From Flavobacterium fryxellicola (GTDB taxonomy: Bacteria; Bacteroidota; Bacteroidia; Flavobacteriales; Flavobacteriaceae), in NCBI RefSeq assembly GCF_900143245.1, contig NZ_FRDK01000005.1, positions 62,001 through 126,000 on the forward strand: a DNA stretch of 64,000 nt, in the 5' to 3' direction. Numbering within the stretch: position 1 is the stretch's first letter; every line of letters starts with the position of its first letter. The translations under genes were made by a program, and so were the position numbers. A model generated the notes under the pieces. The model ran no database searches and had not been told where the DNA came from. It saw only the letters and a program-made list of their open reading frames with translations. This document shows positions 47,652-56,212 of the stretch, piece by piece.

Positions 47652-47873
47652 TAACTCAAAACATAAAACAGATAACCCATAACACATAACCCATAACAGA
47701 CAACTCATCACAGATAACTCATAACAGATAACCCACAACAGATAACAGACAACTCATAACAGATAACAGACAACTCATAACAGATAACTCACAACAGATA
47801 ACAGATAACTCATAACAGAAAACAGATAACCCACAACAGATAACAGATAACTCATAACAGATAACAGACGACA
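47652..47873. repeat. Array 3, copy 2: ATAACNN heptanucleotide array
   Basis: Tandem ATAACAG/ATAACTC/ATAACCC heptamers with interspersed ACAACTC units. Ends about 9 bp before the stop codon of the epimerase gene. Confidence 0.9.
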
Positions 47874-47881
47874 AAAATCTT

Positions 47882-48865
47882 CTATCTTAAATTATTCCAA
47901 TACCATCCAACCGCTTCTTTTAGCCCTTCCTGCATGGAATATTGTGGATTGTATCCCAGCAAATCCTTTGCTTTATCAATACTAGCTAACGAATGTGGAA
48001 TATCTCCTGCTCTATTGGGACCGTATTCTACGCTAACAGTACCAATACGCGGATCGTATTCTGATAAATATTCTTTCAAATAATCTACTAAATTATTCAA
48101 CGTATTTCGGTCGCCATAAGCCGTGTTATAAATCGTATTCACAGCCTCTGGGTTGGTTGTTAACATCGCTAGCTCATTCATTTGAATGACATTGTCAATG
48201 TAAGTAAAATCCCTAGAATAGTTCCCGTCTCCATTTATTTTTGGACTTTCTAATTGCATCAATTGCATAACAAATTTTGGGATAACCGCAGCATAAGCGC
48301 CATTAGGATCCTGCTTTCTTCCAAACACATTAAAATAACGCAAACCAATCGTTTCTAAACCATACGTTTTACTAAAAATTTCGGCATACAACTCATTAAC
48401 ATATTTCGTTATGGCATAAGGAGAAAGTGGCTTTCCTATTACTTCTTCCACTTTTGGCAAAGATTCTGAGTCTCCATATGTAGAGGAACTTGCCGCATAT
48501 ATAAAACGTTTTACTTTTTCATCACGTGCTGCTACTAACATATTCAGAAAACCGGTCACATTCACATCATTGGTGGTTACAGGATCCTTTAAAGACCTTG
48601 GTACCGAACCTAAAGCTGCCTGATGTAAAACATAATCTACTCCTTTTACAGCAGTTGCACAATCTATCGCATTGCGAATATCACCTTCTATCAAATTAAA
48701 ATTAGGATGATTTATAAAGTCCTTTAGGTTGTGTCTGTGTCCTGTTGCAAAATTATCCAAACAAACAACCTTATCTCCTTTTGATAAAAAATAATCACAC
48801 AGATTAGACCCTATAAAACCTGCCCCTCCGGTAATTAAAATGACTTTTTGCATGTCCTCTTTCAT
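47882..48865 (-). CDS. wbpP: UDP-N-acetylglucosamine 4-epimerase (WbpP/TviC-like)
   Basis: 327 residues from the ATG at 48865. An in-frame TTG at 48886 extends the frame but is unlikely as a start. SDR motifs ILITGGAGFIGSNLCDYFL, HQAALGSVPRSLKDP, AASSSTYGDSESLPK and catalytic SPYAITKYVNELYAEIF. The GSVPRSLKDP segment is typical of the WbpP/TviC group acting on N-acetylated UDP-hexosamines. It would supply UDP-GalNAc for WbpO, the WbpP-WbpO pair of Vi- and B-band-like polymers. It follows wzc2 by 25 bp. Confidence 0.9.
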   Translation of the reverse strand: MKEDMQKVILITGGAGFIGSNLCDYFLSKGDKVVCLDNFATGHRHNLKDFINHPNFNLIEGDIRNAIDCATAVKGVDYVLHQAALGSVPRSLKDPVTTNDVNVTGFLNMLVAARDEKVKRFIYAASSSTYGDSESLPKVEEVIGKPLSPYAITKYVNELYAEIFSKTYGLETIGLRYFNVFGRKQDPNGAYAAVIPKFVMQLMQLESPKINGDGNYSRDFTYIDNVIQMNELAMLTTNPEAVNTIYNTAYGDRNTLNNLVDYLKEYLSEYDPRIGTVSVEYGPNRAGDIPHSLASIDKAKDLLGYNPQYSMQEGLKEAVGWYWNNLR

Positions 48866-48890
48866 TTTATTTTGTTTTAAAACCAACCCG

Positions 48891-51359
48891 CTACTGCCTT
48901 GGCTTTTTTAATATTTTTTGTGCTATTTTTTGATAAATACTCTTTGGCTTTTCTTCTTCATAATAACCATTAGCATACGTTCCATACCCGTACCCATAGC
49001 CGTAGCCGTACCCATAACCAGTTCCGTATTTTGCTTTATTTTCTAATCCATTTAAAATAATGCTGGTATTGTTCAGCTCTCCGCGTTTCACCCTATTGTT
49101 TAACAAAGTAATCATGTCTTTTTTAGTAAAGTTCTGTCTTACAATGTACAGCGTCACGTCACAATATTGCGCCAGTTCTAACGCATCAGAAACCAACCCT
49201 ACTGGCGGCGTATCCAAAATAATATAATCGTATTTTTTCTTTAATTCTTCAATTAACTCTCCCATTCCTTCACTCATAATCATCTCTGCAGGATTGGGCG
49301 GAATAGGACCTGATAGAATAACGTCCAAATATGGAATATGAGTATGGTTTATAATTTCATCAACTGTTTTTTGTTTGATTAAATAATTAACGATCCCCAC
49401 GTCATTGGACAAATTAAATTCGGATGCCAATTTGGGTTTTCTTAAATCAAGACCAATAACTACTGTTTTTTTCTCGCTCAAGGCAAATACGGTAGCGATG
49501 TTTATCGAGCAAAATGTTTTTCCCTCGCCACTAACCGAAGAAGTGATCATCAAGGTTTTGGCTCCATCTACATTTTGTTGTTTGTACAAAAACTGAAGCG
49601 ACGAACGAATGGCTCTAAAGGACTCCGATAAAGCAGATTTAGGCCGATCATAAACGGCTAAATTAGTATGCTCTCTATTTACTCCAACGACTCCTATTAA
49701 AGGAATTTTTGTCATTTTACTGATGTCTTCCGTATTTTGAACCGAATTATTGATAAAAAAAACAGCAAAGACAAAAATCAACGGAAAAAGAATTCCCAGA
49801 AATAAAGCCAGTACATAATTCACAGAGGTTTTGGGACCAATCAAGCCTCCACCAACATCTTTGGCAGGATCTATAAAATGAACATCGGAGAGATTGGCTG
49901 CTTTAACAATATCTGCTTCGCTTCTTTTTTGCAAAAAAGTACTGTAAATATTATCGCTTAAATCGTATTTCCTTTTGATTTTTATGAGCTCTTGTTGGTC
50001 CTCTGGAAGTTGTTTTATGGTACTCTCTGTTTCATTTATTTTACTGCTAACCATGGCTAAATCATACTGTAAAGAAGATTTAGCGGTGGCGATGTTCTCC
50101 AGCAATACATTTTTAACGGCTTCCATCTGATTGTCAAAATCTTTGAAAATTTTGTCGCTTTTTACCGCATAAGCCATTTCTGATCTTTGAGTGGATAAGG
50201 CAATTAACTTGGAAACATTAACCACAATATTTGGATCTTCGATTCCAGCTACCGATGGTGCCGGTAGTTTTGCATAATTCACGCTATTTTTAAGGTACGC
50301 TTTTAAGGAATTATAGTAGGCCATTTTACGATTAACCTCGTCTTTCTTGACATCAAACTCCAAAATCTTCTCTGAGAATTTAGCTCCGCCTTCCTCAATA
50401 TCATAAATATTCTTTCCCTGTCTAAAGGTTTTCAGCTCGTTTCCCGTTTCCTTTAATTGGGATTCCATTGTAACTAATGTGCTATCTATAAAAGCAATGG
50501 TATTTGTAGCAAATTGATTCTTACTATCCAACTGTCTTTTAATAAGCATTTTAACAGTGGAATTCAAATATTCTACCATTCTAGCTTTGTTGGTTCCTTG
50601 CATTCCTAAAGTAATGATGGAACCTCCTTTGTCATCTGACTGTACACTGATGCCTTTGTAGCCGGAAACCGTTCCGTCAAAATCGTTAAACTGCACGAAA
50701 TATTCGTTTCCTTTATAGAAACCAGGATTGTCATTTATTTGTAATTTCCAATTTAAAAAAGGAAGTGCCACTTGTTGTCCGACTTTGTATCTTTTGACAA
50801 ATTCGCCCGGTTCCACTGCAGTATTACTGTATGTATTATTTGAATAAGTGAGTATAGAAACGCTTGGATTTTCAAATGGGATTCTGATTTCATATTCACT
50901 TTCACTGACAAACTTAATCCCTATAAGCATTCCCGTAAGTTGTCCCTTAGATTTATCAATATTTACGAAAAACGGAACAGCACCGTACGCGTCGACCAAA
51001 TTATAATCCCCTTGAACCTGGTAATTAATATAATATTGCAGCTTATCCACTACTAACTCGTTATGAGATCGAGACTGCAAGGTGGTTGAAATGGTTTGAA
51101 CCTGATCAGAGGTACCACCCCAATTGAAGACCAAACTCGTATTTGACGTGAAAAGCGGATTACTTTCTTCTTTTACGGCAATGAGTGTCTCCATACCATA
51201 GATTTTTTCCTTTCGAATATTGACTTGATAAGCAATCGTAAAAGTGATCAATAAACTGATCAAAAACCACTTCCAATAACTCCCGATTTTTATTAAGAAT
51301 CCTTTAAAGTCAAAACTGACTTGGTTTTCAAAAATCGAAAAATCTTTTATATCTAACAT
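48891..51359 (-). CDS. wzc: Wzc-like co-polymerase / BY tyrosine kinase (copy 2)
   Basis: 822 residues. N-terminal helix WFLISLLITFTIAYQV near residue 35, long coiled-coil periplasmic part, second helix VNYVLALFLGILFPLIFVFAVFF near residue 515. Kinase motifs: Walker A SSVSGEGKT near residue 610, Walker A' VVIGLDLRKP, Walker B YIILDTPP. Tyrosine-rich tail with about ten Tyr (YGTGYGYGYGYG and further). It differs markedly from copy 1 in the Walker A loop (SGEGKT against PKEGKT) and periplasmic part. It sits at the start of the locus with its own Wza. Confidence 0.95.
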   Translation of the reverse strand: MLDIKDFSIFENQVSFDFKGFLIKIGSYWKWFLISLLITFTIAYQVNIRKEKIYGMETLIAVKEESNPLFTSNTSLVFNWGGTSDQVQTISTTLQSRSHNELVVDKLQYYINYQVQGDYNLVDAYGAVPFFVNIDKSKGQLTGMLIGIKFVSESEYEIRIPFENPSVSILTYSNNTYSNTAVEPGEFVKRYKVGQQVALPFLNWKLQINDNPGFYKGNEYFVQFNDFDGTVSGYKGISVQSDDKGGSIITLGMQGTNKARMVEYLNSTVKMLIKRQLDSKNQFATNTIAFIDSTLVTMESQLKETGNELKTFRQGKNIYDIEEGGAKFSEKILEFDVKKDEVNRKMAYYNSLKAYLKNSVNYAKLPAPSVAGIEDPNIVVNVSKLIALSTQRSEMAYAVKSDKIFKDFDNQMEAVKNVLLENIATAKSSLQYDLAMVSSKINETESTIKQLPEDQQELIKIKRKYDLSDNIYSTFLQKRSEADIVKAANLSDVHFIDPAKDVGGGLIGPKTSVNYVLALFLGILFPLIFVFAVFFINNSVQNTEDISKMTKIPLIGVVGVNREHTNLAVYDRPKSALSESFRAIRSSLQFLYKQQNVDGAKTLMITSSVSGEGKTFCSINIATVFALSEKKTVVIGLDLRKPKLASEFNLSNDVGIVNYLIKQKTVDEIINHTHIPYLDVILSGPIPPNPAEMIMSEGMGELIEELKKKYDYIILDTPPVGLVSDALELAQYCDVTLYIVRQNFTKKDMITLLNNRVKRGELNNTSIILNGLENKAKYGTGYGYGYGYGYGYGTYANGYYEEEKPKSIYQKIAQKILKKPRQ

Positions 51360-51375
51360 TTTTTAATTTTAGTTT

Positions 51376-52167
51376 TTAATTTTTTAACAGCAAGAAAGTC
51401 GTTGTAGCTAATGATAACAGTGTGATAATTGTTCCCAATGATTCGATTCCCGTTTTTCCAGTTCCCCACGTTTTCTGTTTGAGTGGCTTGATGTATACGT
51501 AATCGTTAGGCTGCAAGTAAAAATAAGGGGACCGCATTACATTGATATCCGTTAGATCCAGATCATGCATTTCAACTCCTGTTGGTGTTTTTCTCATGAT
51601 TGTAACTTCTTTTCTATTTCCCGTAATGGTAATATCTCCAGCATTTGCAATAGCTTCCATGATATTCACATGCTCTTGAAACAAGGTCTTTGTGCCAGGA
51701 CCGCCTATTTCCCCATTGATTGTATATCGAAAACCCGCTAGTTTTACAGTCACGAAAACATTTGCCTCTTTGTTGAAATATTCCGCTAATAATTGCTTTT
51801 CAAGCCGTATCCTTACTTCATCTAGCGTGTAACCAATAACGTTTAAATCCCCCAAAACAGGGACTCTAATCATACCATGGTCATCAACTGTAAAACCATC
51901 AAAATACAATCCCGATTCCGACTTACCTGCCACACTACCTTCGTTGGAAGGGCTAAAGATAGCCACTAATTTAGGATCGATGGCTTTTATAGTAATACTC
52001 AACACATCATTGATCTGCAATCGATAGGGCTTTGCTTCTACTGCTGCGATGGTAGCTTCTGGTTGCGAATTATCTTTTTTCTGCAGATAAATTAAATCCT
52101 TAGTTGGGATACACGAGGAAAGCAACACACTAGTAACTAGCAATAAATAGAGTACGGATCTGCTCAT
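51376..52167 (-). CDS. wza: Wza-like outer-membrane polysaccharide export lipoprotein (copy 2)
   Basis: 263 residues. Lipobox VLLSSC with Cys19. PES domain about residues 48-135 (LQINDVLSITIKAIDPKLVAIFS), SLBB domain (YTINGEIGGPGTKTLFQEHVNIMEAIANAG) and a C-terminal hydrophobic helix (LGTIITLLSLATTTFLLL). First gene of the large minus-strand locus; a promoter core lies 20 nt before its ATG, making this the probable main promoter of the upstream half of the locus. Confidence 0.94.
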   Translation of the reverse strand: MSRSVLYLLLVTSVLLSSCIPTKDLIYLQKKDNSQPEATIAAVEAKPYRLQINDVLSITIKAIDPKLVAIFSPSNEGSVAGKSESGLYFDGFTVDDHGMIRVPVLGDLNVIGYTLDEVRIRLEKQLLAEYFNKEANVFVTVKLAGFRYTINGEIGGPGTKTLFQEHVNIMEAIANAGDITITGNRKEVTIMRKTPTGVEMHDLDLTDINVMRSPYFYLQPNDYVYIKPLKQKTWGTGKTGIESLGTIITLLSLATTTFLLLKN

Positions 52168-52187
52168 TTTTAATATTTTTTAAGCGA

Positions 52188-52195
52188 CAAATATA
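52188..52195 (-). promoter_or_regulatory. -7 promoter core for wza2 and the capsule locus
   Basis: TATATTTG on the minus strand, 20 nt before the wza2 ATG. No -33 TTG at 17-23 nt. Probably the start of the long capsule transcript. Confidence 0.6.
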
Positions 52196-52240
52196 GCTTT
52201 TCATTTACGATTTAAAAAGCATCGCTATTCTTTACGTGTA

Positions 52241-52861
52241 TTAATTGTTTTTAAAAGACTTTTCAAATGGAATTCGATGTAAAATACTTCTTCCCAGGGT
52301 AACTTCATCAGCATATTCCAGTTCGTCCCCTACTGAAATTCCTCTAGCAATTGTTGAAATAAGTATCTCACAGTCCGTTATTTGCCGGTAAATATAAAAA
52401 TTAGTAGTATCCCCTTCCATCGTGGAGCTCAAGGCAAAAATAATTTCATTCACTACGCCCGACTTTACTTTTTCAACTAAAGTGGTTATGTTTAATTGGC
52501 TGGGGCCAACGCCATCTATAGGTGAAATTTTGCCGCCCAGCACATGATAAATCCCTCTAAACTGCCCCGTATTTTCAATTGCCATGACATCGCGAATGTC
52601 CTCAACAACGCATATTATCTGGTGATTACGGCTTTTATTTGCGCAAATTTCACACAGCACACTATCCGAAATGTTGTGGCAACTCTCGCAGTACTTAATA
52701 TCTTCCCGCATTGCAACCAAAGCTTGTGACAAAAAACCGGTTTGCTCTTTGGGCTGTTTTAACAAATGTAAAACCAATCGCAATGCTGTTCGTTTACCAA
52801 TTCCTGGTAACTGAGACATTTCATTCACTGCTTTCTCTATTAATTTCGAAGAAAATTCCAT
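52241..52861 (-). CDS. recR: Recombination protein RecR
   Basis: 206 residues from the ATG at 52861 ([34 protein letters not shown]). The upstream in-frame start at 52879 overlaps the promoter core and is rejected. Helix-hairpin-helix at residues 18-40, C4 zinc finger CESCH...CEIC, then a Toprim domain ([31 protein letters not shown]). RecR acts with RecO/RecF to load RecA at gaps. It marks the boundary of the capsule locus and is transcribed in the same direction from its own promoter. Confidence 0.97.
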   Translation of the reverse strand: MEFSSKLIEKAVNEMSQLPGIGKRTALRLVLHLLKQPKEQTGFLSQALVAMREDIKYCESCHNISDSVLCEICANKSRNHQIICVVEDIRDVMAIENTGQFRGIYHVLGGKISPIDGVGPSQLNITTLVEKVKSGVVNEIIFALSSTMEGDTTNFYIYRQITDCEILISTIARGISVGDELEYADEVTLGRSILHRIPFEKSFKNN

Positions 52862-52866
52862 AACTG

Positions 52867-52874
52867 CAAAAGTA
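52867..52874 (-). promoter_or_regulatory. -7 promoter core abutting the recR start
   Basis: Minus strand TACTTTTG matches TAnnTTTG and ends 5 nt before the recR ATG (GCAGTTATG context), so the recR message would be leaderless or nearly so. Confidence 0.6.
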
Positions 52875-53144
52875 GTCAATTAGATAATTCGAAGAATTAG
52901 AAAATGAGATAATGAGGAAAAAGCATTAAAGAATTTACTTTGATAACAATTGGAGCTTGAGGTCCGCCATTTAAACAATACTTTTTATCGTCTCAGCGCA
53001 GAATCTCATTAGTATTTTCTTCAACAAAGTGGCGTCCTTCCTCTGGAGAGCGTTAAGATGAAGACGTACCGGTTTTCAAATAAACAAATTCCCGATTCAA
53101 CGATTAACCAAAAAATCGTATTTTGGTCACTTCAAACTCAGCAA

Positions 53145-54653
53145 ATGGCACCAAGCACTATCCTACTCCTTATTATCGTTTATTTTGGCATTTTATTTTT
53201 GATTTCACACTTTGTCAGCAAAAAAGACAGCGGAAATGATGCTTTTTTTAAAGCCAACAAGAATTCAAAATGGTATTTAGTAGCTTTTGGAATGATTGGA
53301 ACGGCACTTTCTGGAGTCACATTCATTTCGGTTCCCGGGGAAGTAGGATCGCCAAATGGGGAGCAATTCAAGTATTTTCAATTTGTTTTAGGAAATGCAA
53401 TTGGTTTTGTCATTATTGCCAAAATACTCTTGCCGCTATATTACCGCTTGAATCTAACTTCGATTTACAGCTATATCGAACAGCGATTGGGCATATATTC
53501 CTATAAAACTGCCGCCACCATTTTCTTGATTAGCAGAACCATCGGCTCATCGTTTCGACTGTATCTTGTGGTGATTGTTCTACAGCGCTATGTTTTTGAC
53601 TTTTACGGAATCCCATTTGCCGTTACCGTTTTGATTTCGCTAGCTTTAATATTTGCTTATACCTACCGCGGCGGATTGAAAACCATTATCATCACGGACA
53701 CATTACAAACTTTCTTCTTGGTCACTTCCGTTTTTTTGACCATTTACTTCATCTGCAAAAGTTTAAACTTTGGTATTTTTGACGCTTTTGAAGCAGTAAA
53801 AAACAGCAATTATTCGAAAGTCTTTTTCTTAGACGATTTTGTATCGAATAAGTTTCATTTTGTCAAACAAATTCTGGGAGGGATTTTTGTCACTATTGCT
53901 ATGGTTGGCTTAGATCAGGATTTAATGCAAAAGAACCTGAGCTGCAAGAACATTGGCGAAGCCCAAAAAAACATGTTTACCTTTACTGGAATATTTGTAC
54001 TAATCAACATTTTCTTTTTAAGTGTGGGCGCCCTGCTTTACATTTATGCGAATAAAAATGGAATTGCAGTCCCTACCGACCTAATAACTGGAAAACCCAG
54101 AACCGATTTACTTTTTCCAGAAATTGCTTTTCATCATTTGACGCTAATTCCATCCGTCATTTTTTTATTGGGATTGACCGCCGCTACCTTTGCGACCACA
54201 GACTCCGCATTAACGGCTTTGACGACCTCGTTTTGCGTCGATTTTTTGGGTATGGATAAAGCGGAGAACCGAAACAAACCCAACGTAGTGCGCAATAGAC
54301 ATTATGTCCATATTGCCTTTTCATTTTTAATGTTTCTGGTGATTGTATTTTTTAACACAATCAATGACAGCTCTGTGGTTGGAATGATTTTTAGGGTAGC
54401 ATCGTATACGTATGGCCCACTATTAGGACTGTATTGCTTTGGATTGTTTGCCAAATCAAAAACGGTTAAAGATAAATTTGTACCATGGATCTGTCTATTG
54501 GCTCCAGCGCTAACCTACTTTATAAGCGAAAATTCAAAGACCTTATTTTTTGGATACGTATTTGACAATGAACTCATCATCCTAAATGGACTTATAACTT
54601 TTATTGGATTGCTATTGATAAGCAAACCTATCGCAGCGGAAAGACGTTTTTAA
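53145..54653 (+). CDS. Sodium:solute symporter family (SLC5-like) transporter
   Basis: 502 residues from the ATG at 53145 (MAPSTILLLIIVYFGILFLIS). A longer frame from 53058 adds 29 hydrophilic residues not typical of the family, so the inner ATG is preferred. About thirteen helices. Conserved pieces WYLVAFGMIGTALSGVTFISVPGEVG, YRGGLKTIIITDTLQTFFLV, GLDQDLMQKNLSC and LGLTAATFATTDSALTALTTSFCVDF, the last holding the sodium-site Ser/Thr. Imports a small solute with Na+; substrate not predictable here. Divergent from recR. Confidence 0.92.
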   Translation: MAPSTILLLIIVYFGILFLISHFVSKKDSGNDAFFKANKNSKWYLVAFGMIGTALSGVTFISVPGEVGSPNGEQFKYFQFVLGNAIGFVIIAKILLPLYYRLNLTSIYSYIEQRLGIYSYKTAATIFLISRTIGSSFRLYLVVIVLQRYVFDFYGIPFAVTVLISLALIFAYTYRGGLKTIIITDTLQTFFLVTSVFLTIYFICKSLNFGIFDAFEAVKNSNYSKVFFLDDFVSNKFHFVKQILGGIFVTIAMVGLDQDLMQKNLSCKNIGEAQKNMFTFTGIFVLINIFFLSVGALLYIYANKNGIAVPTDLITGKPRTDLLFPEIAFHHLTLIPSVIFLLGLTAATFATTDSALTALTTSFCVDFLGMDKAENRNKPNVVRNRHYVHIAFSFLMFLVIVFFNTINDSSVVGMIFRVASYTYGPLLGLYCFGLFAKSKTVKDKFVPWICLLAPALTYFISENSKTLFFGYVFDNELIILNGLITFIGLLLISKPIAAERRF

Positions 54654-54923
54654 AATACTGCATGAAGATTCCCAAAGCAACACTAAATTCTATGATACAC
54701 CTTTTTAATTTATAATCTTGAGAAGAAAATCCCTTGACTCTTTTTGACTATTCAATCTTGTTCTTTTTAAATTCCAAATATTGACCTTGAGATTTTTACT
54801 ATTGAAATGCAGTACTGATGCAAAACAAACCGTTTACATCCTAACAATTCAGGTTAATTCCGATGTTCCTAGCCCTGATAAAAATGGAAATCCTTTTGAT
54901 TAAAAAACAGTACTTTTTTCTCA

Positions 54924-54957
54924 TAAAAAAAGAGCGACCAACGGAAGCTCCTTTTTA
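54924..54957 (-). terminator. Terminator after the CoA-binding protein gene
   Basis: Minus strand AAAAAGGAGC / GCTCTTTTTTT hairpin with one bulged base, followed by T residues, about 70 nt past the stop at 55025. The rest of 54654-55024 shows no gene. Confidence 0.55.
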
Positions 54958-55024
54958 TATGTAGAAAAAGACTGTTTTTAATCAAAAGATTGAAATGAAT
55001 AGCAGGAAATAGCTTCAGAAAAAA

Positions 55025-55393
55025 CTAATACTGATTTGTGGCTAATAAAACCAATGTACAAGCCACGTCTACTTTAATATCGTTCAATTTTAGCAACTGA
55101 TAGAATTCTGGATTTTCTGTGCCGGGATTAAAAATAACCCGTTTCGGTTTTGCCTCTACGATATAATTATAATAATCACGCTGACGCGTTGGATTTAAAT
55201 ATAAGGTAACGGTATCGATATTTTTTAATGGAATGGCTTTAGTCTGGATTTTAACCCCCGCAACTTCACCAGCATTTTGACCTAGCGCAAGTACGGAATG
55301 CCCTTTATCTACTAACATTGATATGGCTTTGAACGCATATCTATCTGGTTTCGTTGTTGCTCCAAGAACCAAGGTTTTTTTACTCTTTATCAT
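55025..55393 (-). CDS. CoA-binding domain protein (YccU-like)
   Basis: 122 residues, a single Rossmann-type CoA-binding domain. Starts KKTLVLGATTKPDRYAFKAISMLVDKGHSVLALG and includes VTLYLNPTRQRDYYNYIVEAKPKRVIFNPGTENPEF, the typical YccU pattern. Stand-alone versions of the succinyl-CoA-synthetase CoA-binding fold have no firm cellular role known to me. It has its own promoter and terminator and is a single-gene unit. Confidence 0.9.
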   Translation of the reverse strand: MIKSKKTLVLGATTKPDRYAFKAISMLVDKGHSVLALGQNAGEVAGVKIQTKAIPLKNIDTVTLYLNPTRQRDYYNYIVEAKPKRVIFNPGTENPEFYQLLKLNDIKVDVACTLVLLATNQY

Positions 55394-55412
55394 TTTCTTT
55401 AATTGTATTTAG

Positions 55413-55446
55413 CAAAAGTAATCAAAAAGGTTTGTTCGTTTAACAA
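55413..55446 (-). promoter_or_regulatory. Promoter of the CoA-binding protein gene
   Basis: TACTTTTG (55420-55413) with an upstream TTG (55446-55444) 23 nt away, at the long end of the usual range. The -7 core is 19 nt before the ATG. Confidence 0.6.
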
Positions 55447-55510
55447 TTTTACGGTTTAGTTCTCAAAGCAATAAAAAACAGTAGCTTAACTTTAAAAAGC
55501 AAAAAAAGAG

Positions 55511-55518
55511 TATTTTTG
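55511..55518 (+). promoter_or_regulatory. -7 promoter core for the MarC gene
   Basis: TATTTTTG on the plus strand, 18 nt before the ATG at 55537, followed by GCAGTC. No clear -33 element. Confidence 0.55.
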
Positions 55519-55536
55519 CAGTCTTAAAAACAAAAT

Positions 55537-56166
55537 ATGGATTTATTTATTTATCTGTTTGTCGCTCTTTTTTCAGTTTTAAACCCTATTGGTACGGTTC
55601 CCATCTTTGTGGGCCTTACGCAAAATGACACCAAAAAAGAACGTTCTAGAATTTCTTTATGGACGGCGATAAATGTATTTATTATCCTAATTGTCTCTTT
55701 TTTTATAGGCCAATATGTTTTGATTTTCTTTGGTATCAGTATCGATGCCTTGCGAATAGCTGGAGGAATCATTATTGTAAACTCTGGATTTTCGTTGCTT
55801 TCGGGAGAATTTAATAAAAAGAGGGGAATCAATAAAAAAGCAGAATCCGATGCTCAAAAAAGAAATGACATTGCCTTAACACCGCTTGCCATTCCTATGC
55901 TTGCTGGACCGGGTTCCATATCATTACTTATTGCATTTTATCAGGAACACAATTCAACGATGGAGATTTTAATTTCTTCAATCGCTATTCTTGCTATTGC
56001 AGTGACCATATTTTTAATACTTAAAAGCGCGCATTATTTAGCAAAAATACTGGGAGTATCCGGCATTGTTGCCATATCGAGAATCGTAGGATTCATTGTA
56101 ATTGCGATAGGAATACAATATATCGTAAGTGCCATTATCAATATTATAAAAGGGAATCTATCCTAA
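55537..56166 (+). CDS. MarC-family integral membrane protein
   Basis: 209 residues with six hydrophobic segments. N-terminus LFIYLFVALFSVLNPIGTVPIFVGLTQ and central ALTPLAIPMLAGPGSISLLIAF are the two conserved repeats of MarC/YchE proteins. Despite the name, a drug-resistance role has not been upheld; transport of small metabolites is suggested for some members. Convergent with ctlX, with a shared bidirectional terminator between them. Confidence 0.92.
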   Translation: MDLFIYLFVALFSVLNPIGTVPIFVGLTQNDTKKERSRISLWTAINVFIILIVSFFIGQYVLIFFGISIDALRIAGGIIIVNSGFSLLSGEFNKKRGINKKAESDAQKRNDIALTPLAIPMLAGPGSISLLIAFYQEHNSTMEILISSIAILAIAVTIFLILKSAHYLAKILGVSGIVAISRIVGFIVIAIGIQYIVSAIINIIKGNLS

Positions 56167-56179
56167 GGTAAAGCCATAA

Positions 56180-56210
56180 AAAAACCGGATAATAATTTTA
56201 TCCGGTTTTT
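56180..56210. terminator. Bidirectional terminator between marC-like gene and ctlX
   Basis: AAAAACCGGATAA (56180-56192) pairs with TTATCCGGTTTTT (56198-56210) around a 5-nt loop. A tract on one side and T tract on the other serve both convergent genes, 14 nt after the MarC stop and 3 nt past the ctlX stop. Confidence 0.9.
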
Positions 56211-56212
56211 CT

